From Halopseudomonas bauzanensis (lineage in GTDB: Bacteria; Pseudomonadota; Gammaproteobacteria; Pseudomonadales; Pseudomonadaceae), in contig NZ_FOUA01000007.1 of assembly GCF_900114735.1 (NCBI RefSeq), positions 82,083 through 146,082 of the forward strand: a stretch of 64,000 nt of DNA, written 5' to 3'. A model generated the notes under the pieces. The model saw only the letters and a program-made list of their open reading frames with translations, made no database searches and had not been told where the DNA came from. Positions 53,725 to 63,948 of this stretch are shown piece by piece (the stretch's first letter is position 1; every line of letters begins with the position of its first letter). The translations under genes and the position numbers were made by a program.

Positions 53725-55143
53725 TCAACCCAGCGATTTCACCGCTTCGATCATCTGTACCATTACCTTCTGCGCGTCGCCGTAGACCATGGAAGTGTTC
53801 TCGGCAAAGAACAGTTCGTTCTCCACGCCGGAGTAACCCTTGCCCTGGCCACGCTTGACCACGTAAGCCTGACGCGCCATGTCGACGTTGAGGATCGGCA
53901 TGCCGTAGATCGGGCTGGACTTGCGGTGGCGGGCGGCCGGGTTGACCACGTCGTTGGCACCCAGAACGATAGCCACGTCAGCCTGCGGGAAGTCCTCATT
54001 GATATCTTCCAGGTCATGGATGATGTCGTAGGGGACACCGGCCTCGGCCAGCAGTACGTTCATGTGGCCAGGCATACGACCGGCAACCGGGTGGATGGCA
54101 AACGCCACGTCCACGCCCTGCTTCTGCAGCAGCTTCACGAACTCGTACAGCTTGTGCTGGGCCTGGGCGACCGCCAGACCGTAGCCCGGAACAATGATTA
54201 CCTTGCTGGCGTAGTACATGGCGATGGCGGCATCGGAAGCATCAGCTGGCTTCATGGTGCCTTCGATATCACCGTCTTCACTGCCGTCATCACCGCCAAA
54301 CTGGCTGAAGATAACATTGCTGACCGGACGGTTCATCGCCTTGGCCATCATCAGCGTCAGCAGAGTACCCGCCGAGCCAACCACAGTACCGGCAATGATC
54401 ATCGCCGGGTTCTGCAACACGAAGCCCTCGAAGGCAACGGCCAGACCGGTAAAGGCGTTATACAGAGAGATCACCACCGGCATGTCCGCGCCACCGATCG
54501 GGGTGGTCAGCAGCACACCCAGTATCAGCGCAAGAATGAAGAACAGCGCGATCAGCGGGAAGGAAATGCCACCCTCAATGCCACTGGCCACGATGTATGC
54601 GCCCAGTGCCAGGGAGCCGAGGAACAGCACCAGGTTGATCAGTTGCTGGGCCGGCAGGCGGATGACGCCATTCATGCGGCCATCAAGCTTGGCCCAGGCG
54701 ATCAGCGAGCCGGACAGCGCCACCGCACCGATCAGACCACCGAGTACCGCCAGAATGGAGACCACCACGCCATGGGACTGGGCGTTGCCGGAAAACAGCT
54801 CGGTGGCCGCAATGGCTGCGGCAGCACCGCCACCCATACCGTTGTACAGAGCGACCATCTGCGGCATGTCGGTCATGGCGACCTTCTTGCCGCTGTACCA
54901 GGCCCAGCCCAGACCCAGACCCAGCGCGATCAGCACCAGCGCCACGTTCATGGTCAGGTGTTCCTGGGCCGCTTCACGTACGTCAAAGCCGTACAGGAAG
55001 GCAGCCAATACCGCCAGTACCATGCCGATGCCGGCGATCAGGATGCCCGAGCGTGCGGTAACCGGGCTAGCCATGCGCTTGAGGCCGTAGATGAACAATA
55101 GTGCCGTGAGAAAATAAACGGCTTCGATTATAAATTGACTCAT
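53725..55143 (-). CDS. pntB: NAD(P) transhydrogenase subunit beta
   Basis: This 472-residue inner-membrane subunit has about nine helices (domain II) and the NADP(H)-binding domain III at the C terminus (VIIVPGYGLAVAQAQHKLYE, then GRMPGHMNVLLAEAGVPYD and VALGAND-like VLGANDVVNPAA). The proton-driven enzyme moves hydride between NADH and NADP+. It lies six bases after pntAB. Confidence 0.96.
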   Translation of the reverse strand: MSQFIIEAVYFLTALLFIYGLKRMASPVTARSGILIAGIGMVLAVLAAFLYGFDVREAAQEHLTMNVALVLIALGLGLGWAWYSGKKVAMTDMPQMVALYNGMGGGAAAAIAATELFSGNAQSHGVVVSILAVLGGLIGAVALSGSLIAWAKLDGRMNGVIRLPAQQLINLVLFLGSLALGAYIVASGIEGGISFPLIALFFILALILGVLLTTPIGGADMPVVISLYNAFTGLAVAFEGFVLQNPAMIIAGTVVGSAGTLLTLMMAKAMNRPVSNVIFSQFGGDDGSEDGDIEGTMKPADASDAAIAMYYASKVIIVPGYGLAVAQAQHKLYEFVKLLQKQGVDVAFAIHPVAGRMPGHMNVLLAEAGVPYDIIHDLEDINEDFPQADVAIVLGANDVVNPAARHRKSSPIYGMPILNVDMARQAYVVKRGQGKGYSGVENELFFAENTSMVYGDAQKVMVQMIEAVKSLG

Positions 55144-55149
55144 TGGATG

Positions 55150-55473
55150 TTATTCCTTGTCCGCTGTACCTTGGCGCTTGTCGCTGGGCTTGAACATCTC
55201 CAGCATGCGCTCAGTCACCACATAGCCGCCGGCGGCGTTGCCTGCGCCCAGCAGCACACCGAAGAACCCGATGACCTGCTCCAGAGTGGAGCCTGCATTC
55301 AGCAGTGCCCACATGGCGCCGACCACGACGATACCGTGGACGAAGTTGGAGCCGGACATCAGCGGCGTGTGAAGAATGGCCGGTACGCGACCGATGATTT
55401 CGTAGCCGGTGAACGCGGCCAGCATGAAGATATACAGGGCTACAAAGCCGGTAATGGTAGTTACTGGATCCAT
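55150..55473 (-). CDS. pntAB: NAD(P) transhydrogenase subunit alpha, membrane part (PntA-2)
   Basis: This 107-residue protein has three helices: FVALYIFMLAAFTGYEII, SNFVHGIVVVGAMWALL and QVIGFFGVLLGAGNAAGGYVV. PntA is split into two genes here, as in many proteobacteria. The ATG at 55473 has GAGGG six bases upstream and is preferred. An ATG two codons earlier (55479) overlaps the pntAA stop but sits directly against the ribosome site. Confidence 0.93.
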   Translation of the reverse strand: MDPVTTITGFVALYIFMLAAFTGYEIIGRVPAILHTPLMSGSNFVHGIVVVGAMWALLNAGSTLEQVIGFFGVLLGAGNAAGGYVVTERMLEMFKPSDKRQGTADKE

Positions 55474-55475
55474 GA

Positions 55476-56603
55476 TCATCCCTCAGCAGATTCGATGGCC
55501 TTGCGAGCGGCCTCGTTGCGGATTTCACCGGCATGGGTCAGTACCGCGCCGGCCAGAATCTCGTCTTCCCAATCGATGGCCAGTTCGCCATCCTTGATCA
55601 TCAGGCCGACCAGGTTCTGCAGGTTGCGTGCATACAGTTCGGACGCATGCTCGGCCAGACGGCTGGGTACGTTGAGCGGGGCAACGATGGTCGCCGGTCC
55701 GACTTCAACGGTTTCGCCAGGCACGGTCAACGGCGTGTTGCCGCCGCCTTCTGCCGCCAGATCGATGATCACAGAACCGGGCTTCATGCCCATGATCTGC
55801 GCTTCGCTGATGATCTTCGGGCTCGGGCGGCCGGGAATCGCTGCGGTGGTAATCACGGCGTCGGCCTGCTGGATATGGCGGGTGACGACCTTCTCGACCT
55901 GGGCCTTCTCCTCATCAGTCAGCTCACGGGCATAACCGCCCTCGCCGCTGGCGGAGACACCGGTATCGACGAACTTGCCACCGACCGATTCAACCTGCTC
56001 CTTGACCTCGGCACGCACGTCGTAGCCCTCGATCATGGCGCCCAGGCGCTTGGCCGTGGCCAATGCCTGCAAACCGGCGACACCAGCGCCCATGACCAGC
56101 ACTTTGGCCGGACGCAGAGAGCCGACCGCGGTGGTCATCATCGGCAGAATACGATTGAGGCTGGTGGCGGCCATGAGGCCAGCGGCATAGCCGGTCAGTG
56201 CGGCCTGGGAAGACAGTGCGTCCATCGCCTGGGCGCGGGTGATGCGCGGTACCAGTTCCATGGCGAAGCAGGTGATCTGGCGATCACGCAGCGCCTTGAC
56301 GATCTCTGGTTCCCGGTGCGCATAAACGAAGCAGCACAGAACGGTGCCCGGTGCCATCTGCTCGATGTCTGACAGCTCCGGCGGTTGTACCCGGAAAATC
56401 AGCTGAGCATTGGTCGGAGAAGCAGTAATCTGCACCCCCTCCTTCTCAAAGGCATTGTCGGGAATTCGTGCTGCCAGGCCTGCACCCGGTTGCAAGGAGC
56501 ATTCAATGCCCAGCTTTGCCAACTTGGTGGCGACGGAGGGGACCAGAGCTACACGTTTTTCGTGTTCGCGTGTTTCCCCGGGGACAAACAGACTGACCGG
56601 CAT
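55476..56603 (-). CDS. pntAA: NAD(P) transhydrogenase subunit alpha, NAD-binding part (PntA-1)
   Basis: This 375-residue cytosolic domain I is homologous to alanine dehydrogenase. It opens VPGETREHEKRVALVPS and has the NAD-binding VLVMGAGVAGLQALATAKRLGA and the RQD-loop region following EVKEQVES. AGGAGA precedes the ATG. It is the first gene of pntAA-pntAB-pntB. The operon provides NADPH and links to Icd and AceA flux. Confidence 0.95.
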   Translation of the reverse strand: MPVSLFVPGETREHEKRVALVPSVATKLAKLGIECSLQPGAGLAARIPDNAFEKEGVQITASPTNAQLIFRVQPPELSDIEQMAPGTVLCCFVYAHREPEIVKALRDRQITCFAMELVPRITRAQAMDALSSQAALTGYAAGLMAATSLNRILPMMTTAVGSLRPAKVLVMGAGVAGLQALATAKRLGAMIEGYDVRAEVKEQVESVGGKFVDTGVSASGEGGYARELTDEEKAQVEKVVTRHIQQADAVITTAAIPGRPSPKIISEAQIMGMKPGSVIIDLAAEGGGNTPLTVPGETVEVGPATIVAPLNVPSRLAEHASELYARNLQNLVGLMIKDGELAIDWEDEILAGAVLTHAGEIRNEAARKAIESAEG

Positions 56604-56741
56604 GGGGTCTCCTTTTCCTACTTGTTTGTTTTATTCAATCCAAAAAGCGGGGGCAAGGATACACCAAGTGCAACTAGACTTTTGTATTCAATTTGAAAAG
56701 AAGCGGCGTAAATTACAATTAATTTGTCCGTTAGATGAAAA

Positions 56742-56792
56742 AAACAGGGGAATTCCGTGAAATAACGGGAAATTCAGGCGCTTCCCCTGTTT
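56742..56792 (-). terminator. Long-stem terminator of the AEC transporter gene
   Basis: Outer arms AAACAGGGGAA (56742-56752) and TTCCCCTGTTT (56782-56792) enclose a second small hairpin (TTCCGT/ACGGGAA). On the minus strand it is followed by a run of seven T. Confidence 0.78.
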
Positions 56793-56805
56793 CCACTTGA
56801 GCACA

Positions 56806-57714
56806 TCACCTGGCGAGAACCAGCAACCAGACCGGCAAGGTGATAGCGGCCATGACCGTTGATAGAAAGATCACCGAACCCAGTATGCGCATGTCCTCGC
56901 GCCCCATGGCAAAGGCCAGTACGTTGATCCCGGTCGGACAGGCCGCCATCAATACCAGGACAGTACGCGCCTCGGTGGTCAGGCCCGGCATCAGCCAGCC
57001 CATCCCCAGCACGAGCAACGGAAAGACCACCAGCTTGGCCGCGGTCAGCAAAGCCATGGTGCCGCTCAGGTAAAGTCGGTAGCTCGCCAGACTCAACCCC
57101 AGCATCAGCAGTGCAGTAGGCAGCGCCGCTGCGGCCAGCATCTCGACGATATGCCACAGTGGGCCGGGAATGGGAATACCGGCCAGGTTGACCAACCCAC
57201 CAAGGAACAGCCCGATGATCAGCGGATTGGCCAGACTGGCGAGCAGCCCTCGCCAGTCGATTCTTTCCTCACCCTTGCCACCCCAAAAAGCGTTATAGAT
57301 GCTTTGCAGGGTAAACAGCAGCAAGCTGTGGAATGCCAGGACGGCAAACAGATAGACCAGGCTCTCAGCGCCCAGCATCACGGTGATCAGTGGAATGCCC
57401 ACCAGCACGTTATTGGAATAGCTGGCAGCCAACCCCATGGACGAAGGCCGTCCCAGCCGCCGATGCACCAGCAGATTCACCACGATGAACACCACGAAGG
57501 CTGGCAGGTAATAGCGCATCAGGAGCAAGGGTGAGAGAGCTTCGGCCAGATCTGCCTTGGCCAGGCCGGAGAACAGCAACACCGGCATGAACAGCTTGAA
57601 AGTGATGATACCCAGGGTTGCGTGCCCCTCGGCAGGGATGATGCGTCGGGCACCGAGAAACCACCCCAGAAATATCAGACCGAAAACAGGTACCAGGGCA
57701 TTGAGCACAACCAT
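56806..57714 (-). CDS. AEC-family transporter (auxin efflux carrier / malate permease type)
   Basis: This 302-residue inner-membrane protein has about ten helices in two five-helix repeats. Family features are the N-terminal LNALVPVFGLIFLGWFLG, SYSNNVLVGIPLI (the SxxN.xxxGxP motif) and MAACPTGINVLAFAMG in the second half. Bacterial members export or import organic anions; the substrate is unknown. It is divergent from the alanine/glycine symporter gene. Confidence 0.9.
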   Translation of the reverse strand: MVVLNALVPVFGLIFLGWFLGARRIIPAEGHATLGIITFKLFMPVLLFSGLAKADLAEALSPLLLMRYYLPAFVVFIVVNLLVHRRLGRPSSMGLAASYSNNVLVGIPLITVMLGAESLVYLFAVLAFHSLLLFTLQSIYNAFWGGKGEERIDWRGLLASLANPLIIGLFLGGLVNLAGIPIPGPLWHIVEMLAAAALPTALLMLGLSLASYRLYLSGTMALLTAAKLVVFPLLVLGMGWLMPGLTTEARTVLVLMAACPTGINVLAFAMGREDMRILGSVIFLSTVMAAITLPVWLLVLAR

Positions 57715-57868
57715 CGAGATCTCCCGGACAGCTCGGAAAACAACTTCCGATCAAGGCGCGCAAGTGTAACAGGATGATTCGGAAATGTGGCGCAGATACA
57801 CCCATTCGGCATGACGGATGCCCACGCAACGGCTACCTTCTAATCTCACCAGCGAAGAAGGAACGCCA

Positions 57869-59281
57869 ATGAACGCCATCGTCGATTTCCTGAACAACAT
57901 TCTATGGGGCTATGTTCTCATCTATGGCTTGCTGGCCGTGGGTGTATTTTTCACCATCAGGCTCGGGTTTATTCAGTTCCGGCACTTCGGTGAAATGGTC
58001 CGCGCCATACTCGGTGCCCGGCAAAGCGACAAGCACGGCATCTCGCCTTTTCAGGCACTGTGTACCAGTCTTGCTTCACGGGTCGGCACCGGCAATATCG
58101 CCGGCGTTGCCGTTGCCCTCTACCTTGGTGGCGCGGGAGCTATCTTCTGGATGTGGGTGGTGGCACTGGTGGGGATGGCTACCGGTTATGCCGAAAGCAC
58201 CCTGGCTCAGCTGTACAAAGTGCGTGACCGCAAGGGCCAATACCGGGGCGGTCCTGCTTTTTATATAGCCAAGGGCCTGAAAGCGCCCTGGGCCGGTGCC
58301 ATTTTTGCAGTCAGCCTGATCCTTTCCTTTGGCCTGGTCTTCAATGCCGTGCAGGCCAACTCGATTGCCGATGCCATGGAGAGCGCCTTCGGTTTACCGA
58401 AGGTCTCGGTCGGCCTGGGCATCGCCGTGTTCGCTGGCATCGTCATTTTCGGCGGGCTCCGCTCGATTGTCCGGTTCGCCGAATTCGTGGTGCCCTTCAT
58501 GGCTAGCGCCTATGTGCTGGTAGCGCTGTACGTGCTGGCGATAAACATCACAGACGTGCCGGCAGCCTTCATGTCTATCATCCGCGGCGCCTTCGGCCTG
58601 GAGGAAGCCGCCGGCGGGGTTGCCGGGTCGATTACCGCAGCAATGCTCAACGGTATCAAGCGCGGGTTGTTCTCGAACGAGGCAGGTATGGGCTCGGCGC
58701 CCAATATTGCAGCCACGGCAACACCGGCGCCCCACCACCCTTCTTCCCAGGGGCTGGTTCAGGCAGCGGGGGTGTTTATCGACACCATTGTCATCTGTAC
58801 CGCTACCGCGATCATGATTCTGCTGTCCGGCATGCTGGAACCCGGTAACGGTGTCACCGGTATTCAGCTCACCCAGCAGGCCCTTGAGATGCATATCGGC
58901 AGCGCCGGCAACTACTTCATCGCCATCGCCATCCTGTTCTTTGCCTTTACCTCGATCGTGGCGAACTACACCTATGCGGAAAATGCGCTGATCTATCTCG
59001 GCGGTGGCAATACGCTTGGCATTACCTTGTTGCGGCTGGTTGCACTGGCGATGGTGGTCTGGGGTGCGAAGGAAGCGGTGTTGACGGTGTTCAATGCCGC
59101 AGATGCCTCGATGGGACTGATGGCAACCATCAACCTGATAGCCATCGTACTGCTGTCCGGCACGGTAACGAAATTGACCAAGGATTATTTCGAGCAGCGC
59201 AAACAGGGGTTGATACCGACCTTCAAGTCGGCAGACTACCCTGAACTGGACCGGCAACTCGACGACGATATCTGGAAGTAA
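57869..59281 (+). CDS. Alanine/glycine:cation symporter (AGCS family)
   Basis: This 470-residue sodium-coupled transporter for alanine or glycine has family motifs RLGFIQFRHF, the ALCTSLASRVGTGNIAGVA cation/substrate-site region, GPAFYIAKG and GIKRGLFSNEAGMGSAPNIAA. About eleven helices are expected. The ATG at 57869 follows AAGAAGGAACGCCA; 17 further codons upstream are open. A perfect 17-bp hairpin follows the stop. Confidence 0.94.
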   Translation: MNAIVDFLNNILWGYVLIYGLLAVGVFFTIRLGFIQFRHFGEMVRAILGARQSDKHGISPFQALCTSLASRVGTGNIAGVAVALYLGGAGAIFWMWVVALVGMATGYAESTLAQLYKVRDRKGQYRGGPAFYIAKGLKAPWAGAIFAVSLILSFGLVFNAVQANSIADAMESAFGLPKVSVGLGIAVFAGIVIFGGLRSIVRFAEFVVPFMASAYVLVALYVLAINITDVPAAFMSIIRGAFGLEEAAGGVAGSITAAMLNGIKRGLFSNEAGMGSAPNIAATATPAPHHPSSQGLVQAAGVFIDTIVICTATAIMILLSGMLEPGNGVTGIQLTQQALEMHIGSAGNYFIAIAILFFAFTSIVANYTYAENALIYLGGGNTLGITLLRLVALAMVVWGAKEAVLTVFNAADASMGLMATINLIAIVLLSGTVTKLTKDYFEQRKQGLIPTFKSADYPELDRQLDDDIWK

Positions 59282-59287
59282 ATAACA

Positions 59288-59326
59288 CCTTGATCCTGCT
59301 CCGCCTTAAGCGGAGCAGGATCAAGG
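59288..59326. terminator. Perfect 17-bp hairpin between the symporter gene and cysS
   Basis: Bases 59288-59304 and 59310-59326 are fully complementary with a CTTAA loop. The element separates converging genes. It lacks a T-run. Confidence 0.75.
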
Positions 59327-59335
59327 CAGAGCAGA

Positions 59336-60721
59336 TCAGTCCTGCAGACGCCAGGTGGTTGTACCCTTGGCGTCTTCCAATACCACTCCCATCCCGGCCA
59401 ACTGGTCACGAATGCGGTCGGACTCGGCCCAGTTCTTCTCCGTCCGGGCTTGCAGGCGCGCCTGGATCAGTGCTTCGACCTCGGCAGCGTCCACCCGACT
59501 GGCTGCATCAGCTTGCAGGAAAGCGTCCGCCTCCAGTTGCAGAATACCGACCACACCAGCCAGCTCGCGCAGACGCGCGGCCAGTGCAGCAGCGGCCTGC
59601 GGGTCGCCGTCCTTCAAACGGTTGACCTCACGCACCATGTCGAACAGTACGGCGCAGGCTTCAGGAGTGTTGAAATCATCATCCATCGCCGCGGCAAAGC
59701 GCTCGGCAAAGGCATCGCCACCGGCAGCTGCGGCCTTGGGCAAGCCTTTCAGGGCACGATAGAAACGCTCCAGGGCGCTCTTGGCTTCCTTGAGGTTATC
59801 TTCCGAATAATTGATCGGGCTGCGGTAGTGGCTGGCCACCAGCAGGTAGCGCACCACCTCCGGGTGGTATTTCTCCAGCACTTCACGGATGGTGAAGAAG
59901 TTACCCAGGGATTTGGACATCTTCTCGCCATCCACCCGTACCGCACCGGCATGCATCCAGCTCATCGCGTAGGGCTTGCCCGTTGCTGCCTCGCTCTGGG
60001 CAATCTCATTCTCGTGATGCGGGAACACCAGATCCGGACCACCACCATGGATATCGAAGGTGTCACCCAGGCAGCAGGTGGACATCACCGAACATTCGAT
60101 GTGCCAGCCGGGGCGGCCATCACCCCAGGGTGAGGGCCAGCTCGGCTCACCCGGCTTGACGCCCTTCCACAGCACGAAGTCCAGCGGGTCTTCCTTGGCT
60201 TCATCAACTTCGATGCGCGCGCCGATCTTCAGATCCTCGATGCGCTTGCGCGACAGCTTGCCGTAGCCGGCAAACTTGCCGACCCGGTAGTAGACATCGC
60301 CGTTGCCGGGCGCATAGGCGTAGCCCTTGTCGATCAGTGTCTGGATCATGCTGTGCATGCCTTCGACATGCTCGCTGGCGCGTGGCTCCTGATCCGGGCG
60401 CATCACGTTCAGGCGAGCCTCGTCCTCATGCATGGCGGCGATCATGCGCTCGGTCAGTTGCTGAAAACTTTCACCATTTTCGTTGGCGCGGCGGATGATC
60501 TTGTCATCGATATCGGTAATGTTGCGCACATAGGTCAGGTCGTAGCCGCGAAAGCGCAGCCAGCGAGAGACCACGTCGAAGGCGACCATGACCCGGGCAT
60601 GACCGATATGACAGAAGTCATACACCGTCATGCCGCAGACATACATGCGCACCTGGTTGTCCTCCAGCGGCTTGAAAGCCTCCTTGGCCTTGCTCAGCGT
60701 ATTGTAGACATGCAATGCCAT
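59336..60721 (-). CDS. cysS: Cysteinyl-tRNA synthetase
   Basis: This 461-residue class I synthetase has the zinc site beginning with the cysteine in [19 protein letters not shown], the HIGH box in the same segment and the KMSKS loop in [11 protein letters not shown]. It lies three bases after glnS, so the two synthetases form an operon. Confidence 0.97.
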   Translation of the reverse strand: MALHVYNTLSKAKEAFKPLEDNQVRMYVCGMTVYDFCHIGHARVMVAFDVVSRWLRFRGYDLTYVRNITDIDDKIIRRANENGESFQQLTERMIAAMHEDEARLNVMRPDQEPRASEHVEGMHSMIQTLIDKGYAYAPGNGDVYYRVGKFAGYGKLSRKRIEDLKIGARIEVDEAKEDPLDFVLWKGVKPGEPSWPSPWGDGRPGWHIECSVMSTCCLGDTFDIHGGGPDLVFPHHENEIAQSEAATGKPYAMSWMHAGAVRVDGEKMSKSLGNFFTIREVLEKYHPEVVRYLLVASHYRSPINYSEDNLKEAKSALERFYRALKGLPKAAAAGGDAFAERFAAAMDDDFNTPEACAVLFDMVREVNRLKDGDPQAAAALAARLRELAGVVGILQLEADAFLQADAASRVDAAEVEALIQARLQARTEKNWAESDRIRDQLAGMGVVLEDAKGTTTWRLQD

Positions 60722-60724
60722 CGG

Positions 60725-62392
60725 TTATTGCCCCCAGGAGTCGCGCAGGGTAACGGTACGGTTGAATACCAGGTTGCCCGGGCGCGAGTCCTTGCTGTCC
60801 GCGCAGAAATAGCCTTCGCGCTCGAACTGGAAACGCTCCTCGGCCGTGGCGGTGGCCAGCGACGGCTCGGCGCGGCAGCCCTTGAGCACGACCAGTGAGT
60901 CGGGGTTGATATTGTCCAGGAAGGTACCGCCCTCCTCGCCCTTGTCCGGGTTGGCGGCGTTGAACAGCCGATCGTACAGGCGTACTTCGCATTCAACGCT
61001 GTCGGCAGCCGGTACCCAGTGAATCACGCCCTTGACCTTGCGGCCTTCAGGGTTCTTGCCCAGGGTATCGGGATCGTAGGAACACAGCAGTTCGACGATA
61101 TTGCCCTCGGCATCGGTGATCGCCTCATCGGCGCGGATCACGTAGCTGCCACGCAGGCGCACTTCGCCGCCGGGCACCAGGCGCTTATAGCCCTTGGGCG
61201 GATCGACCATGTAGTCATCCTGGTCGATGTACAGCTCACGGCTGAACGGCAGCACGCGCTCGCCCATATCCTGCTTGGGATGACGCGGCAGGCTCAGGTT
61301 CTCTACCTGGCCTTCCGGGTAATTGGTAATGGTGACCTTGAGCGGGCGCAATACGCACATGGCGCGCGGCGCGTTGTTGTCCAGGTCGTCACGGATGCAG
61401 AACTCCAGCATGCCCATATCGACCACCGCGTCAGAGCGGGTAACGCCGATGCGCTCACAGAACTCGCGGATCGACGCCGGCGTATAACCGCGGCGGCGGA
61501 AGGCGCTGAGGGTCGACATGCGCGGATCATCCCAACCATTCACATGACCTTCATCGACCAGTTGCTTGAGCTTGCGCTTGCTGGTGACGGTGTAGTTCAG
61601 ATTCAGCCGGGCGAATTCATACTGCCGCGGCTTGGCTGGTACCGGCAGATTGTCCAGGAACCATTCGTACAGCGGGCGGTGATCCTCGAACTCCAGAGTG
61701 CAGATGGAGTGAGTGATCAGCTCGATGGCATCCGACTGGCCATGGGTGAAATCGTAGCTCGGATAGATACACCACTTGTCACCGGTCTGGTGATGATGGG
61801 CATGGCGGATGCGATACAGGATCGGATCGCGCAGGTTCATGTTCGGCGCTGCCATATCGATCTTCGCCCGCAGCGCCTTGGCGCCGTCGGGGAATTCCCC
61901 GGCGGTCATGCGCGCGAACAGATCCAGGTTCTCCTCGACGCTGCGGTCGCGGAAAGGACTGTTCTTGCCCGGCTCGGTCAGATTGCCACGGTATTCCCGC
62001 GCCTGTTCCGGCGTCAGGTCGCAAACATACGCCTTGCCGGACTTGATCAGCTCAATGGCCCAGACATGCAATTGATCGAAATAATCCGAGGCGTAGCGAA
62101 CATCACCGCTCCACTGGAAGCCCAGCCACTCGACGTCCTGCTTGATGGCGTCGATATATTCCTGTTCTTCCTTGGCCGGGTTGGTGTCGTCAAAGCGCAG
62201 ATGACATTCACCACCGAACTCCTGCGCCAGGCCGAAGTTCAGACAGATCGACTTGGCATGCCCGATGTGCAGGTAGCCGTTGGGCTCCGGCGGAAAGCGC
62301 GTCACGATCTTCGTGTGCTTGCCGCTTTGCAGGTCGGCCTGAACGATCTGACGCAGAAAGTGGGCTGGAGGCGTGGATTCCGGTTTATTCAT
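60725..62392 (-). CDS. glnS: Glutaminyl-tRNA synthetase
   Basis: This 555-residue class I synthetase has [15 protein letters not shown] (HIGH box) and the KMSKS-equivalent TSKRKL loop followed by [19 protein letters not shown] full anticodon-binding beta-barrel region follows. The ATG at 62392 begins MNKPESTPP and is preferred; upstream codons to 62494 are open but unlike the family. The ribosome site is weak. It is divergent from ppiB across 231 bases. Confidence 0.96.
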   Translation of the reverse strand: MNKPESTPPAHFLRQIVQADLQSGKHTKIVTRFPPEPNGYLHIGHAKSICLNFGLAQEFGGECHLRFDDTNPAKEEQEYIDAIKQDVEWLGFQWSGDVRYASDYFDQLHVWAIELIKSGKAYVCDLTPEQAREYRGNLTEPGKNSPFRDRSVEENLDLFARMTAGEFPDGAKALRAKIDMAAPNMNLRDPILYRIRHAHHHQTGDKWCIYPSYDFTHGQSDAIELITHSICTLEFEDHRPLYEWFLDNLPVPAKPRQYEFARLNLNYTVTSKRKLKQLVDEGHVNGWDDPRMSTLSAFRRRGYTPASIREFCERIGVTRSDAVVDMGMLEFCIRDDLDNNAPRAMCVLRPLKVTITNYPEGQVENLSLPRHPKQDMGERVLPFSRELYIDQDDYMVDPPKGYKRLVPGGEVRLRGSYVIRADEAITDAEGNIVELLCSYDPDTLGKNPEGRKVKGVIHWVPAADSVECEVRLYDRLFNAANPDKGEEGGTFLDNINPDSLVVLKGCRAEPSLATATAEERFQFEREGYFCADSKDSRPGNLVFNRTVTLRDSWGQ

Positions 62393-62623
62393 AAGTATTT
62401 CAGGGCTCGTCTCGGGCAATGCCGCCGGCATTACGGTAGTAATCAGCGAACAGAACAGCGCCCTGCATTGGGGTAATCTGATCTGTCCGGCCAAAGACGC
62501 CTATCATAACCCAGGAGCCACCTTGGTTTCACCAAGCCACGGCCGGCTGAACAAGCTGATGCCTCAATCCCCATCAGCTGATAGCATTGCACCTTTATCG
62601 CAACCAACCCGAGGATCAACCGC

Positions 62624-63118
62624 ATGGTCAAGCTGCATACCAACTTTGGTGTCATCACCCTGGAGCTGTTCGCCGACAAGGCGCCGAAAACTGTCGAGAA
62701 CTTCAAGCAGTACGTGCGTGACGGTCACTACGACAACACCATCTTCCACCGCGTTATCGGTAACTTCATGATCCAGGGCGGCGGTTTCGAGCCGGGCATG
62801 AAGCAGAAGGACACCCGCGCACCGATCGAGAACGAAGCTAACAATGGCGTCGGCAACGCTATTGGCACTGTCGCCATGGCCCGCACCATGGACCCGCATT
62901 CCGCCAGCGCCCAGTTCTTCATCAACGTCGCTGACAACACCTTCCTCAACCACACCGCACCGACTTCCCAGGGCTGGGGCTATGCGGTATTCGGCAAGGT
63001 CAGCGAAGGCATGGACGTGGTCGAGAAGATCAAAGGCGTGAGCACCACCAGTCGTGCCGGTCACCAGGACGTCCCCGCTGACGATGTGATCATCGAACGC
63101 GCCGAAGTAATCGAGTAA
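62624..63118 (+). CDS. ppiB: Cytosolic cyclophilin-type peptidyl-prolyl isomerase
   Basis: This 164-residue isomerase has no signal peptide. The active-site block [17 protein letters not shown] has the catalytic arginine, and [17 protein letters not shown] is the substrate-groove motif. It lies nine bases before lpxH, so the two are co-transcribed. Confidence 0.96.
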   Translation: MVKLHTNFGVITLELFADKAPKTVENFKQYVRDGHYDNTIFHRVIGNFMIQGGGFEPGMKQKDTRAPIENEANNGVGNAIGTVAMARTMDPHSASAQFFINVADNTFLNHTAPTSQGWGYAVFGKVSEGMDVVEKIKGVSTTSRAGHQDVPADDVIIERAEVIE

Positions 63119-63127
63119 TACCTGCAG

Positions 63128-63850
63128 ATGCGTTATCTGTTCATTTCGGATCTGCATCTGGAAGCACAACGCCCGGATATCACCCGGGCGTTTCTACACT
63201 GCCTGGACACCCGCGCGCGCAATGCCGACGCGCTGTATATCCTGGGCGACTTCTTTGAAGTGTGGCTGGGTGATGACAACCCCGACCCACTGGCCGATCA
63301 GGTCAGCGCCGCCCTGCTGGCATTATCCCGCCAGGGCACCGCGATCTATCTGATGCACGGTAACCGCGATTTTCTCATCGGCAAGAGCTTCTGCCGCCGC
63401 TCCGGCTGCACTCTGCTCAAAGACCCCACCCTTATCGAGATCAACGATGAGCGCGTGCTGTTGATGCATGGCGACAGCCTGTGCATCGACGACCTCGGCT
63501 ATATGCGCATGCGTCGCTGGCTGCGCAATCCGTTGAGCCTGTTTATCCTGCATCACCTACCGCTGAAAACCCGTCACCGCATCGGGCGTAAACTGCGCAA
63601 CGAAAGTCGGGAACGGACGCGCTATAAGGCAGCGGATATCACCGACGTCAACGAGGGCGAAGTGTTGCGCGTGATGCACTCGCAGCGGGTGACCACGTTG
63701 ATCCACGGCCATACCCACCGCCCTGCTGTGCATCCGCTGGAAATCGAAGGCAAACCGGCGCAGCGAATTGTGCTGGGAGATTGGGATAACAGCGGCTGGG
63801 CTCTGGAAGTGGATGAGGATGGGTATCGGTTGGAGAGTTTTGGGCTCTGA
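63128..63850 (+). CDS. lpxH: UDP-2,3-diacylglucosamine diphosphatase LpxH
   Basis: This 240-residue Mn-dependent metallophosphatase splits UDP-2,3-diacylglucosamine to lipid X in lipid A synthesis. The calcineurin-like motifs [30 protein letters not shown] and HGHTHRP are present in order. Full length. The ppiB-lpxH pairing is usual in gammaproteobacteria. Confidence 0.96.
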   Translation: MRYLFISDLHLEAQRPDITRAFLHCLDTRARNADALYILGDFFEVWLGDDNPDPLADQVSAALLALSRQGTAIYLMHGNRDFLIGKSFCRRSGCTLLKDPTLIEINDERVLLMHGDSLCIDDLGYMRMRRWLRNPLSLFILHHLPLKTRHRIGRKLRNESRERTRYKAADITDVNEGEVLRVMHSQRVTTLIHGHTHRPAVHPLEIEGKPAQRIVLGDWDNSGWALEVDEDGYRLESFGL

Positions 63851-63890
63851 TCCGGCCTTCCTCGCACCCTCGCCGGGCGCCCCAAAAACA

Positions 63891-63920
63891 AAACCCCCAA
63901 CTCTGCCGAGCCGGGGGCTT
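63891..63920 (-). terminator. Terminator of etfA
   Basis: On the minus strand, AAGCCCCC pairs with GGGGGTTT around an inner CTC/GAG stem, and TTTTGTTTTT follows. It lies just past the etfA stop. Confidence 0.65.
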
Positions 63921-63948
63921 GTTGTCTACTGCCTAGCTTGCCGCAGGT